Assembly: GCF_000711955.1 (NCBI RefSeq)
Contig: NZ_JONR01000058.1
Coordinates: forward strand, 1-22,700
Direction: 5' to 3'
Length of the DNA: 22,700 nucleotides
From: Nevskia soli DSM 19509
GTDB lineage: Bacteria; Pseudomonadota; Gammaproteobacteria; Nevskiales; Nevskiaceae
Below the pieces are notes generated by a model. The model was not told the DNA's origin. It saw only the letters and a program-made list of their open reading frames with translations, and did no database searches. This document shows positions 7,595 to 14,983 of the stretch, piece after piece (within the stretch, counting starts at the first letter, position 1; every line of letters begins with the position of its first letter). Made by a program: the position numbers and the translations under genes.

Positions 7595-8392
7595 ATGCGT
7601 CGCCTCGCCCTGCCGCTCGCCGCGGCCCTGTTGTTGCAAGCCTGCGCCACCTCGCCGCTCGGCCGCAGCCAGCTGAAGCTGTTCACCGACGACGACATGG
7701 CGCAGATGGGTGTGGCCGCCTTCGCCCAGACCGCCAAGAAGACACCCGTCGAAAGCGGCGGCCAGGCCAATGCCTTTGTCAGCTGCGTGGCGCAGTCGGT
7801 GACGCGTGTCGCCGGCTACAACGCCAACTGGGAGGTGAAGGTGTTCCGCAGCGACGAGGTCAACGCCTTCGCCCTGCCGGGTGGCAAGATCGGCGTCTAC
7901 ACCGGCCTGTTCAAGGTGGTGCGCAACCAGGACCAACTGGCGGCGGTGCTGGCGCACGAGGTGTCGCACGTGGTGGCCGGGCATGGCAACGAACGTGTAT
8001 CGCAGCAATACGCCACCCAGGGCGCGCTGGGCGTGGTCGGCGCCATCGTCGGCGACGACGGTTCCGGCGGCGGCGGCCTGGCCCAGGCCGCCCTCGGGCT
8101 GGGTGCGCAGTACGGCATCCTGTTGCCGTTTTCGCGGGCGCAGGAATCGGAAGCGGACCTGCTCGGGCTGGACTTCATGTCGCGCGCCGGCTTCGATCCG
8201 CGTCAGGCTGTGGTCTTGTGGCAGAACATGTCCCAACTCGGCGGCAAGCCGCCGGAATTGCTGTCGGATCATCCCTCAGATACCACCCGCATCGCCCAGA
8301 TCCAGCAGCGTTTGCCGCAGGACCTGCCGCTCTACGAGCAGGCGCGCGCTGCGGGAAACAAGCCGCAGTGCGGCGCGGTGCCGAACGCCTGA
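7595..8392 (+). CDS. M48-family zinc metalloprotease lipoprotein (LoiP/YggG-like)
   Basis: A 265-residue predicted lipoprotein: signal MRRLALPLAAALLLQAC with a lipobox ending in C17, then a mature periplasmic protease. Zinc site: HEVSH (H121-E122-H125) with the third ligand in ESEADLLGLD (probably E186). SDHPSDTTR near the C-terminus is also typical of M48B/C proteases. The family performs envelope quality control (LoiP, BepA). A glycine-rich stretch (DDGSGGGG) lies between the HEXXH helix and the Glu ligand. The start at 7595 is set by the signal peptide and GGAG about 8 nt upstream; the frame is open to 7472 but that part is not signal-like. It converges with the ABC ATPase gene, 32 bp between stops. 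Confidence 0.93.
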   Translation: MRRLALPLAAALLLQACATSPLGRSQLKLFTDDDMAQMGVAAFAQTAKKTPVESGGQANAFVSCVAQSVTRVAGYNANWEVKVFRSDEVNAFALPGGKIGVYTGLFKVVRNQDQLAAVLAHEVSHVVAGHGNERVSQQYATQGALGVVGAIVGDDGSGGGGLAQAALGLGAQYGILLPFSRAQESEADLLGLDFMSRAGFDPRQAVVLWQNMSQLGGKPPELLSDHPSDTTRIAQIQQRLPQDLPLYEQARAAGNKPQCGAVPNA

Positions 8393-8424
8393 GGCAGTCC
8401 TGAGGCAGTACCGCTGCGCCGGAT

Positions 8425-9468
8425 TCAGCGCTGCAGTTCGGCGCGGTCCGAAGCGGCCACGAAGTGGCAGGCGGCGTAATGCTCGACGCCGACCCGGCGC
8501 AGGCTGGGCACCGAGGCGACGCAGGCCGACTCCATCAACGGGCAGCGCGTATGGAAGACGCAACCCATCGGCGGATGCGCCGGGCTGGGCAGGTCGCCGG
8601 CGGGTGGTTTGGGCTTCTTCTTTTTCTTGCCGTCTGCCTCGACGGGAGGCGCCGCTCCTGCCGCCGCCGGCGCTGCCGCCATCAGCGCGCGGGTATAGGG
8701 ATGCTTGGGCGTGCCGAACAGGTCGGCGGCGCCGGCCTGCTCCATCACCTTGCCCAGGTACATCACCAGCACGCGGTCGCACAGGTAGCGCACGATGGCC
8801 AGGTCGTGCGCGATGAAGATCAGGGTCAGGCCGTACTCCTGGCGCAGTTCCACCAGCAGGTTGACGATCTGCGCCCGCACCGACACGTCGAGCGCCGAGA
8901 CCGCCTCGTCGCAGATCAGCACCTTCGGCTTGACGATCAGCGCGCGGGCGATGCCGATGCGCTGCGCCTGGCCGCCGGAGAATTCGTGCGGATGGCGGTC
9001 GACGATGTCGCGCGACAGGCCAACGCGCTCCAGCATCGCGGCCACGCGCTGCGCATGCTCGGACGCGGGGATCTCCGGGCACAACTCGCGCAGCGGCTCG
9101 GCCACGATCTGGCCCACCGTCATCTTCGGGCTGAGGCTGGCCAGCGGGTCCTGGAACACCATCTGCAACTCGCGCCGCAGCGGCCGCCAGTCCTTCTTCG
9201 ACAGGTTCGCCAGTTCGCGGCCGGCATAGCGGATCGAACCCGAGGTCGGCGTTTCCAGGCCGATCAGCGCCCGCGCCAGCGAGGACTTGCCGCAACCTGA
9301 CTCTCCGACGATGCCCAGCGTCTCCCCGGCGCGCAGGTCCAGGTGCAGGTCGTCCACCGCGCGGATCTCGCCCTTGCGCTGCCACGGCAGGATGCCGCGC
9401 GGCTGGAAGTAGACCTTGAGGTGGCGAACCGAAAGGATGGGGGAGAGCGGCGGGGAAGGGAGCGACAT
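8425..9468 (-). CDS. Oligopeptide/dipeptide ABC transporter ATP-binding protein (OppF/DppF type)
   Basis: A 347-residue ABC ATPase that would energise peptide, nickel or similar uptake from the cytoplasmic face. Seen: Walker A GESGCGKSS (55-63, K61), Q-loop VFQDP, signature SGGQAQR (from S164), Walker B VLICDEAVSALD (D187, E188) and the H-loop IAHD. The C-terminal extension is that of OppD/OppF proteins: HPYTRALMAAAP and the Cys pattern GCVFHTRCP...C...ACHF. Between them is an unusual basic linker, GKKKKKPKP. No permease, partner ATPase or substrate-binding gene of this system is in the window, so the gene looks orphaned. The ATG at 9468 lacks a clear Shine-Dalgarno; M at 9513 is the alternative. 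It lies 52 nt after the BtuF-like gene and may be read with it. Confidence 0.92.
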   Translation of the reverse strand: MSLPSPPLSPILSVRHLKVYFQPRGILPWQRKGEIRAVDDLHLDLRAGETLGIVGESGCGKSSLARALIGLETPTSGSIRYAGRELANLSKKDWRPLRRELQMVFQDPLASLSPKMTVGQIVAEPLRELCPEIPASEHAQRVAAMLERVGLSRDIVDRHPHEFSGGQAQRIGIARALIVKPKVLICDEAVSALDVSVRAQIVNLLVELRQEYGLTLIFIAHDLAIVRYLCDRVLVMYLGKVMEQAGAADLFGTPKHPYTRALMAAAPAAAGAAPPVEADGKKKKKPKPPAGDLPSPAHPPMGCVFHTRCPLMESACVASVPSLRRVGVEHYAACHFVAASDRAELQR

Positions 9469-9520
9469 AGAAGCGTATTTTGCCAGAAGCGCGGGCCCGT
9501 ACCCGACCCGCATTCGCGAA

Positions 9521-10387
9521 TCAGTGTTGCGCGCGGGCCTTTTCGCGATGTGCCCGCGCCTGGTCGAGGATGGTGCAGACCTGCTCCACCCCGTCCAGCA
9601 GGCGCGGCGTGGCGCGTGCCAGCAGATTGGCGTCGACCGCGTAGAGGTTGCCGCTGCGAGCCGCAGGCGCGCCGGCCAGGCGCGCCCAGTAGTGGCGGAT
9701 CGCCTGCGCGTTCTCCTCGCCGCCAAAGAGCACCGCCTCCGGCCGGGCTGCCAGCATGGCCTCGGCGCTGACCGGTGCCGCCAGTCGCGGCAGATCGGCG
9801 AAGACGTTGACGCCGCCGCATAGGGCCATGGCCTCGCTGATCGGGCTGTCGCGGTTGACGGTGTAGGCCGGCGCGGTTTCGATCTGGTAGACCGTGCGGA
9901 TCGGCGCGGCCCCATGCCAACGGGTGCGCAGCTGCGTCAGGCGCGTGCTATAGGCCTGTGCCGCCTGCCGCGCGGCATCGGCGCTGCCGAGCAGCGCCCC
10001 GGTTTCTTCCAGCGCCGCCGCCACGTCTTCCAGCCCGCGCACCCGCAGCGGCTCCACCCGCAGGCCGAGGCCGCGCAGGCGCGTCATCGTCTCCGGCGCC
10101 GTACCGCCGTCCCAGGCCAGCACCAGGTCCGGTTTCAGGGCCAGCACCGCTTCCAGGTTCACCGTGACAGCGTCGCTGACCTGCGGCAGATCTTTCACCT
10201 GCGCCGGGTAGTCGCTGTAAGCCGACACACCCACCAGCCGGCCGCAGGCGCCGACGGCGCAGACCAGCTCGGTCAGGTGCGGCGCCAGCGTCACCACCCG
10301 CTGCGGCGGCGCCCCGGCATGCGCCAGGCTGCAGCACAGGGTCAGGAACAGCGCGGCGATGCCGCGCCGGAACGGGCGCAGCTTCAT
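9521..10387 (-). CDS. BtuF-like periplasmic cobalamin-binding protein
   Basis: A 288-residue helical-backbone substrate-binding protein with an N-terminal signal peptide (about 1-24, cleavage after AHA). The segments RVVTLAPHLTELVCAVGA, LVGVSAYSDYP, LPQVSDAVTVNLEAVLALKPDLVLAW and GGVNVF are typical of BtuF/FhuD-type proteins, with YSDYP favouring BtuF. The protein would deliver vitamin B12 to a BtuCD importer, but neither btuC nor btuD is in the window. Its ATG overlaps the stop of the AmpE gene by 4 nt (ATGA at 10387-10384), so translation is probably coupled. Substrate alternatives are haem or siderophores, but the cobalamin reading is preferred. Confidence 0.87.
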   Translation of the reverse strand: MKLRPFRRGIAALFLTLCCSLAHAGAPPQRVVTLAPHLTELVCAVGACGRLVGVSAYSDYPAQVKDLPQVSDAVTVNLEAVLALKPDLVLAWDGGTAPETMTRLRGLGLRVEPLRVRGLEDVAAALEETGALLGSADAARQAAQAYSTRLTQLRTRWHGAAPIRTVYQIETAPAYTVNRDSPISEAMALCGGVNVFADLPRLAAPVSAEAMLAARPEAVLFGGEENAQAIRHYWARLAGAPAARSGNLYAVDANLLARATPRLLDGVEQVCTILDQARAHREKARAQH

Positions 10388-11232
10388 GCGATCCAGATGC
10401 CGGCGGTGAACAGCGCCGCCAGCGCCAGCAGGATCAGCAGCGCGCGCTGCTGCATGCGCAGCACCTCGGCCAGCGCCGCGTCCAGGGAAGACGCCACCAC
10501 CGGGCCGCCGCCGTCTTCCCAGTCCAGGGCCGCGCTGGCCACGGTGGCGAGCACGTTCCAGGTCTGTCGCTTCCAGTCCGGGTGCGGCCCCAGCTGGCGC
10601 CAGTCGGCGATGGCGTCATCCATGCTGCCGGCCAGGGCGAACAGCACCGCGGTCAGCCGCACCGGCACCCAGGCCAGGACGGCGTGGAGTTGCGCCGCGC
10701 TGCGTCCCGCCGGGCTGTCCGTGTCGGCGATCAGCACCGGCAGGCGGCTGGCCAGGCGGTACAGCACCGCGCCCGCCGGCCCGGCGGCGAGGAACCACCA
10801 CAGCGTGCCGAACAGACGTTCGTGCGACTGGATGAACAACGCGCCGAGCAGGCTGCGATGGTCGGCGTCCGGCTCCGGTCCCATCTGCAAGGTGCCGCTC
10901 AGGCGCAGCACCGTCTCGCTGTCGCCGGCGGCGCGCGCGGCGCGCAGCTTCTGCACGTCGTCGGCCAGGTCGCGCGGCCCCAGGCACAGGAACAGCAGCA
11001 GCGCCTGGAACGGCAGCTTGAAGAATTCGTTGTGGATCTCGCGCTGGATCAGCAGCACCGCCAGGGTCGGCAGCAGCACCAGCAGCGGCGGCATCCATCC
11101 CGCCTGCCAGAACCCCGGCGCCGGCAGCAGCCGCTGCAGGAAGGCCCACACCTCGCGGCGGTTGGCGGAATCGCGATAGGGCGAGAACAGCCGCTCCGCG
11201 CCCAGGGCCAGCAGCATGGCGAGCAGTTTCAT
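10384..11232 (-). CDS. ampE: AmpE-like inner-membrane protein
   Basis: A 282-residue membrane protein, close to the 284 of E. coli AmpE. The match includes the N-terminus MKLLAMLLALGAERLF and the signature LAWVPVRLTAVLFALAGSMDDAIADW. Hydrophobic segments lie at about 48-64, 72-87, 145-165 and 262-282. AmpE is the membrane partner encoded with the AmpD amidase; its exact role in beta-lactamase signalling is uncertain. The ATG at 11232 is set by family similarity. The frame is also open upstream through an inserted element to an ATG at 11397, which would add 55 unrelated residues. No Shine-Dalgarno precedes 11232, so the ancestral gene probably relied on coupling to ampD, which the insertion has broken. 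Its stop overlaps the BtuF-like start. Confidence 0.9.
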   Translation of the reverse strand: MKLLAMLLALGAERLFSPYRDSANRREVWAFLQRLLPAPGFWQAGWMPPLLVLLPTLAVLLIQREIHNEFFKLPFQALLLFLCLGPRDLADDVQKLRAARAAGDSETVLRLSGTLQMGPEPDADHRSLLGALFIQSHERLFGTLWWFLAAGPAGAVLYRLASRLPVLIADTDSPAGRSAAQLHAVLAWVPVRLTAVLFALAGSMDDAIADWRQLGPHPDWKRQTWNVLATVASAALDWEDGGGPVVASSLDAALAEVLRMQQRALLILLALAALFTAGIWIA

Positions 11233-11236
11233 GGGG

Positions 11237-11508
11237 CTAGGGCCTGTGAACGCTGATTTGATCGCTGCGTTGCAGTCCAAAATCGAGCCAGGCAAGGCGG
11301 AGCCCGCTGGCCATGGTTGTTCCATGGCCAAGGGCGACAACGCCGCATGGCTCGATTTTGGGCGCAACCCTCCGGGACGGCCTCTGGAGGCGCCCATCGC
11401 GGCGTCGTTCGTCGCTCATGTACTTCCAGTACATCACGCTCCTCTCTCCTTGCGCTGGACGCCTCCAGAGACCGTCGCAGCGATCAAATCAGCGTTCACA
11501 GGCCCTAG
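11237..11508. mobile_element. MITE-like element between ampD and ampE with CTAG target duplication
   Basis: Positions 11237-11269 and 11476-11508 are perfect 33-bp inverted repeats. Each ends in CTAG, read here as a 4-bp target duplication around a 264-bp element (11241-11504) with 29-bp termini beginning GGCCTGTGAACGC. The interior has no credible gene but has further perfect dyads: 11277-11290 with 11348-11361, 11308-11316 with 11322-11330, 11382-11392 with 11460-11470, and 11418-11424 with 11428-11434. Deleting the element plus one CTAG rejoins GGC CTA GCC CCA TGA, ending ampD, with ATGA overlapping the ampE start. CTAG duplications are known for IS5-group elements, so an IS5-type transposase acting in trans is a guess. 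Confidence 0.85.
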
Positions 11509-12105
11509 GCCGGCGCGGAAGCGCGCCCAGTCGAAGTGCGGGCCGGGGTCGGTCTTGCGCACCGGGGCGATATCGCTGTGGCCGACGATGCGCCGCGGCG
11601 TGATCGCCGGGTAGTGCGGCAGCAGCGCCCGCGCCGCCGCGATCAGCGTGGCGTACTGCGCGTCACTGAAAGGCTTGGTATCACAACCTTCCAGCTCGAT
11701 GCCGATGGAGAAGTCGTTGCAGCGGCCACGATCCTCGAAGCGCGATTCGCCGGCATGCCAGGCGCGGCGGTCGAACGGCACGTACTGGGTGATGGCGCCG
11801 TCGCGGAAGATGCAGGCGTGCGCCGAGACGCGGCGGGTGTGGATGCCGGCGAAGTAGGGGTGCGCCGCCGGGTCGAGGCGGTTGAGGAACAGGTCGTCGA
11901 TCCAGTGCCCGCCGAACTGGTCCGGCGGCAGCGAGATGGCGTGGATCACCAGCAGCGAGATGTCGGCCGGGTCGGGACGCTCGTCATGGTTGGGGGACGC
12001 CAGGAAAACGGCACCGTCGAGACGGTGCCCCGGGCCGAGCGTCAGGCACGGAACGCCTGCCTGGGTGGCGCGGTCAGAGGGGCTCGCCTGCGCGTTCAAG
12101 TGCAA
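11434..12105 (-). CDS. ampD: AmpD: 1,6-anhydro-N-acetylmuramyl-L-alanine amidase, C-terminus replaced by element-encoded tail
   Basis: This is the cytoplasmic zinc amidase that cleaves the peptide from anhydro-muropeptides during cell-wall recycling, lowering the inducer of AmpR-controlled beta-lactamase. Seen: SPNHDERPD, LLVIHAISLPP (zinc His H55), FGGHWIDDLF, RVSAH, QYVPFDRRAWHAG, CNDFSIGIELEG, GHSDIAP (H176) and RKTDPGPHFDWARFR (D186). All expected catalytic positions are present. After L200 the frame enters the inserted element and runs 23 foreign residues (GPVNADLIAATVSGGVQRKERGA) to 223. The reconstructed ancestor ended GLAP at 202. The start is uncertain: the frame has no ATG, and TTG at 12105 or, better spaced from AGGGG, TTG at 12099 are candidates. 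It is divergent from the M16 gene. Confidence 0.92.
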   Translation of the reverse strand: MHLNAQASPSDRATQAGVPCLTLGPGHRLDGAVFLASPNHDERPDPADISLLVIHAISLPPDQFGGHWIDDLFLNRLDPAAHPYFAGIHTRRVSAHACIFRDGAITQYVPFDRRAWHAGESRFEDRGRCNDFSIGIELEGCDTKPFSDAQYATLIAAARALLPHYPAITPRRIVGHSDIAPVRKTDPGPHFDWARFRAGLGPVNADLIAATVSGGVQRKERGA

Positions 12106-12110
12106 GCCCC

Positions 12111-12116
12111 TACACT
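12111..12116 (+). promoter_or_regulatory. Weak candidate -10 for the M16 peptidase gene
   Basis: TACACT lies 24 bp before the ATG at 12141, within a spacer of only 35 bp between divergent starts. If real, the two promoters must overlap the coding starts. The -35 is poor (CTGCGC at 17-bp spacing). Confidence 0.25.
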
Positions 12117-12140
12117 GGCGACAACAATAACGGAGTCTTC

Positions 12141-14921
12141 ATGCGCTTCATTGTCCCATTCGCGGCAGCATTTTGCCTGTCCGCCTGCGCCGCCCAGTCT
12201 TCACAGTCCTCCCCCGCAGCCGCCGATGCCCCCCTCGCGGCGAAGGCCGCGGCCATGCCGGACATCGACATCCCCTACCAGCGCTTCCTCCTGCCCAACG
12301 GCCTCACCGTGCTGGTGCACGAGGACCACAAGACGCCGGTGGTGGCGCTCAACGTCTGGTACCACGTCGGCTCCAAGAACGAGCCGGCCGGCCGCCACGG
12401 CTTCGCCCACCTGTTCGAGCACCTGATGTTCGAAGGCTCGCAGCACTTCGACAAGGACTACTTCCAGGTACTGGAGCCGGCCGGCGCCACCGACATGAAC
12501 GGCACCACCAACGTCGACCGCACCAACTACTTCGAGACGGTGCCGACCTCGGCGCTGGACCGCGCGCTGTGGCTGGAGTCCGACCGCATGGGCTACATGG
12601 CCCAGTCCATCACCCAGGCCAAGCTCGACCAGCAGCGCGGCGTGGTCGAGAACGAAAAGCGCCAGGACGAGAACCAGCCCTACGGCACGGTGGGCGACCT
12701 CATCGCCGAGCAGACCTATCCGCCCGGCCACCCCTATTCCTGGACCACCATCGGCAGCGAGGCCGACCTGAACGCCGCCACCCTGGCCGACGTGAAGAAG
12801 TGGTTCGGCACCTACTACGGCCCCAACAACGCCGTGCTGGCCATCGCCGGCGACGTCGATACCGCCGCGGTCAAGGCCAAGGTGGAGCACTACTTCGGCG
12901 ACCTGCCGCCGGGGCCGCCGGTGGCGCATGTGCAGAGCTGGCCGGCGCCGATGCAGGGCGACAAGCGCATGAGCATCGTCGACCGCGTGCCGCTGCCGCG
13001 CGTCTACATGGTGTGGAACGTTCCCGGCGACGGCGAGCGCGACAACGTGCTGCTGCAGACCATGGCCGAGGTGCTCGGCGGCGGCAAGGACAGCCGCCTG
13101 TATCAGCGCCTGGTCTACCGCGACCAGATCGCCACTGAAGTCGAGGCGGGGGTCGACGGCAACGAAATCGGCGGCCAGCTGCAGATCGTCGCCACGGTCA
13201 AGCCGGGCGGCGACCTCGGCGTGGTGGAGAAGGCCATTCGCGAGGAACTGGACCGCATCCGCCGCGACGGCCCCACCGCCGAAGAGCTGGACCGCATCGA
13301 CACCGGCACCTATGCCGGCATGGTGCACAGCCTGGACAAGGTCGGCGGCTCCGGCGGCAAGGCCGGCCTGCTCGCCGCCAACCAGACTTTCCACGACGAC
13401 CCGGCGCACTACCGCATCGAACTGGGCTACCAGCGCGACGCCACCCCGGCCGACGTGCGCGACGCCACGCAGCGTTGGGTGACCCAGGGCAGCTTCACGC
13501 TCGAAGTGCATCCGCAGGACGACTTCAAGGCCGCCGCCGCCGGTGCCGACCGCAGCAAGCTGCCGGCCCTGTCCGAGGCGCCGGCGCTGAAGCTGCCGCC
13601 GCTGCAGCACGACACCCTGTCCAACGGCCTCAAGCTGATCCTGGCCGAGCGCCACGGCATTCCGGCCCTCAACTTCAGCCTGCTGTTCAATGCCGGCCGC
13701 GCCGCCGATGCCGGCGTCAAGTCCGGCACCGCCGCGCTGACCCTGGACATGCTCGACGAAGGCGCCGGCAAGCTCGGCTCGCCGGAAATCGCCCGGCGCG
13801 AGGCGGAGCTCGGCGCCAGCGTCGGCGTCGCCAACAACCGCGACGTTTCCCTCATCGGCCTCTCGGCCATTACGCCGAAGCTGGCCGACTCGCTCGACCT
13901 GTACGCCACCCTGGTGACCCAGCCGACCTTCCCCGAGGCCGAACTGGCGCGCGTCAAGCAGCGCCTGCTGGCGGCCATCGTGCAGGAGAAGTCCGAGCCC
14001 TTCGGCATGGCGCGGCGCGTGCTGTCGCGGCAGCTGTTCGGCGAGGGCCACCCCTATGCCTACGCCGGGCTCGGCCTGCCCGCCGACGTCAAGGCCATCA
14101 CCCGCGAGGATCTCAGCGGCTTCCAGCAGAAGTGGCTGCGGCCCGACAACGCCACCCTGGTGGTGGTGGGCGATACCACCCTGGCGCAGATCAAGCCGCT
14201 GCTGGAGCAGAAATTCGGCGGCTGGCATGCGCCGGACGCGCCGCTGCCGGTGAAGAACACCGTGGCGCCGCCGCGTCACGAGGCGCAGCGCGTGTTCCTG
14301 ATCGACAAGCCGGGTTCGGCGCAGTCGCTGATCCTCGCCGCCAACCTGGCGCCGCCGGCAGCCGATCCGGACCAGGAGGCGATGCACACCGTGAATACCG
14401 CGCTCGGCGGCATGTTCGATTCGCGCCTCAACTTCAATCTGCGCGAGACCAAGCACTGGAGCTACGGCGCCAATTCCAGCCTGCTGGAGGCGCGCGATCC
14501 GCAGGTCTACCTGGCCTACGCCAACGTCGAGCAGCCGCACACCGCCGACTCCATGCACGAGATGCACAAGGAGCTGGTGGAGGTGCTCGGTTCGCGGCCG
14601 CTGCTCCCGGCGGAAATCGACATGGCCAAGCAGGCCCAGGTGCGCTCGCTGCCGGGCGGGTTCGAGAGCATCGGCGAGGTCGCCGGCGCGGTCGGCCACC
14701 TGGTCGAATTCGGCCTGCCGGACGACTACTGGAACGCCTACGTGCCGCGCGTCGAGGCGCTCACCGCGCCGCAGCTGAAGGCAGCCGCGGTGAAGCTGGT
14801 GAAGCCGGAGGAACTGATCTGGGTGGTGGTCGGCGACCTGGCCAAGATCGAAGCGCCGGTGCGCGCGCTCAAGCTCGGCGAAGTGCGGGTGCTGGATTCG
14901 GACGGCAAGCAGCTGCGCTGA
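12141..14921 (+). CDS. M16 (pitrilysin-family) zinc peptidase, two-domain lipoprotein
   Basis: A 926-residue predicted lipoprotein (MRFIVPFAAAFCLSAC, C16) with two M16 repeats. The N-terminal half carries the inverted zinc motif HLFEH (H90, E93, H94), with the third ligand E170 in VVENEKRQ exactly 76 residues later, as in mitochondrial processing peptidase. The C-terminal half, starting near LSNGLKLILAERHGIPALNFSLLFNAGRAAD, has TAALTLDMLDEGAG where the zinc motif would be and is therefore inactive. An active plus an inactive half is usual for bacterial M16 proteins, which form a clam-shell chamber for peptides. A Ser/Ala-rich linker follows the lipid Cys. The start is supported by GGAG 6-9 nt upstream. 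A strong hairpin follows the stop. Confidence 0.95.
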   Translation: MRFIVPFAAAFCLSACAAQSSQSSPAAADAPLAAKAAAMPDIDIPYQRFLLPNGLTVLVHEDHKTPVVALNVWYHVGSKNEPAGRHGFAHLFEHLMFEGSQHFDKDYFQVLEPAGATDMNGTTNVDRTNYFETVPTSALDRALWLESDRMGYMAQSITQAKLDQQRGVVENEKRQDENQPYGTVGDLIAEQTYPPGHPYSWTTIGSEADLNAATLADVKKWFGTYYGPNNAVLAIAGDVDTAAVKAKVEHYFGDLPPGPPVAHVQSWPAPMQGDKRMSIVDRVPLPRVYMVWNVPGDGERDNVLLQTMAEVLGGGKDSRLYQRLVYRDQIATEVEAGVDGNEIGGQLQIVATVKPGGDLGVVEKAIREELDRIRRDGPTAEELDRIDTGTYAGMVHSLDKVGGSGGKAGLLAANQTFHDDPAHYRIELGYQRDATPADVRDATQRWVTQGSFTLEVHPQDDFKAAAAGADRSKLPALSEAPALKLPPLQHDTLSNGLKLILAERHGIPALNFSLLFNAGRAADAGVKSGTAALTLDMLDEGAGKLGSPEIARREAELGASVGVANNRDVSLIGLSAITPKLADSLDLYATLVTQPTFPEAELARVKQRLLAAIVQEKSEPFGMARRVLSRQLFGEGHPYAYAGLGLPADVKAITREDLSGFQQKWLRPDNATLVVVGDTTLAQIKPLLEQKFGGWHAPDAPLPVKNTVAPPRHEAQRVFLIDKPGSAQSLILAANLAPPAADPDQEAMHTVNTALGGMFDSRLNFNLRETKHWSYGANSSLLEARDPQVYLAYANVEQPHTADSMHEMHKELVEVLGSRPLLPAEIDMAKQAQVRSLPGGFESIGEVAGAVGHLVEFGLPDDYWNAYVPRVEALTAPQLKAAAVKLVKPEELIWVVVGDLAKIEAPVRALKLGEVRVLDSDGKQLR

Positions 14922-14930
14922 AGGCTATCC

Positions 14931-14963
14931 CCGCCCTGCATCCCTGAACCGGGTGCAGGGCGG
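14931..14963. terminator. Strong hairpin between convergent genes, possible terminator without a U-run
   Basis: CCGCCCTGCA (14931-14940) pairs with TGCAGGGCGG (14954-14963). The stem continues inward with CCC/GGG past a single bulged T, for 13 bp in all around the loop TGAACC. It starts 10 bp after the M16 stop and 21 bp from the stop of the opposing small gene. Neither strand has a T-run after it, so intrinsic termination is uncertain; RNA end protection is as likely. Confidence 0.5.
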
Positions 14964-14983
14964 TGCGGCGTACCCCGCGATGC

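Noticed and set aside
11237..11508. Possible small gene inside the inserted element
   Set aside because: Plus-strand frames here (starting 11216, 11313 and 11317) consist of palindromic sequence and resemble no protein. The region is better read as a non-coding element.
12201..14699. An 832-residue open frame antisense to the M16 peptidase
   Set aside because: Composition is His/Arg/Gly-rich with no domain, while the plus-strand frame has complete M16 features.
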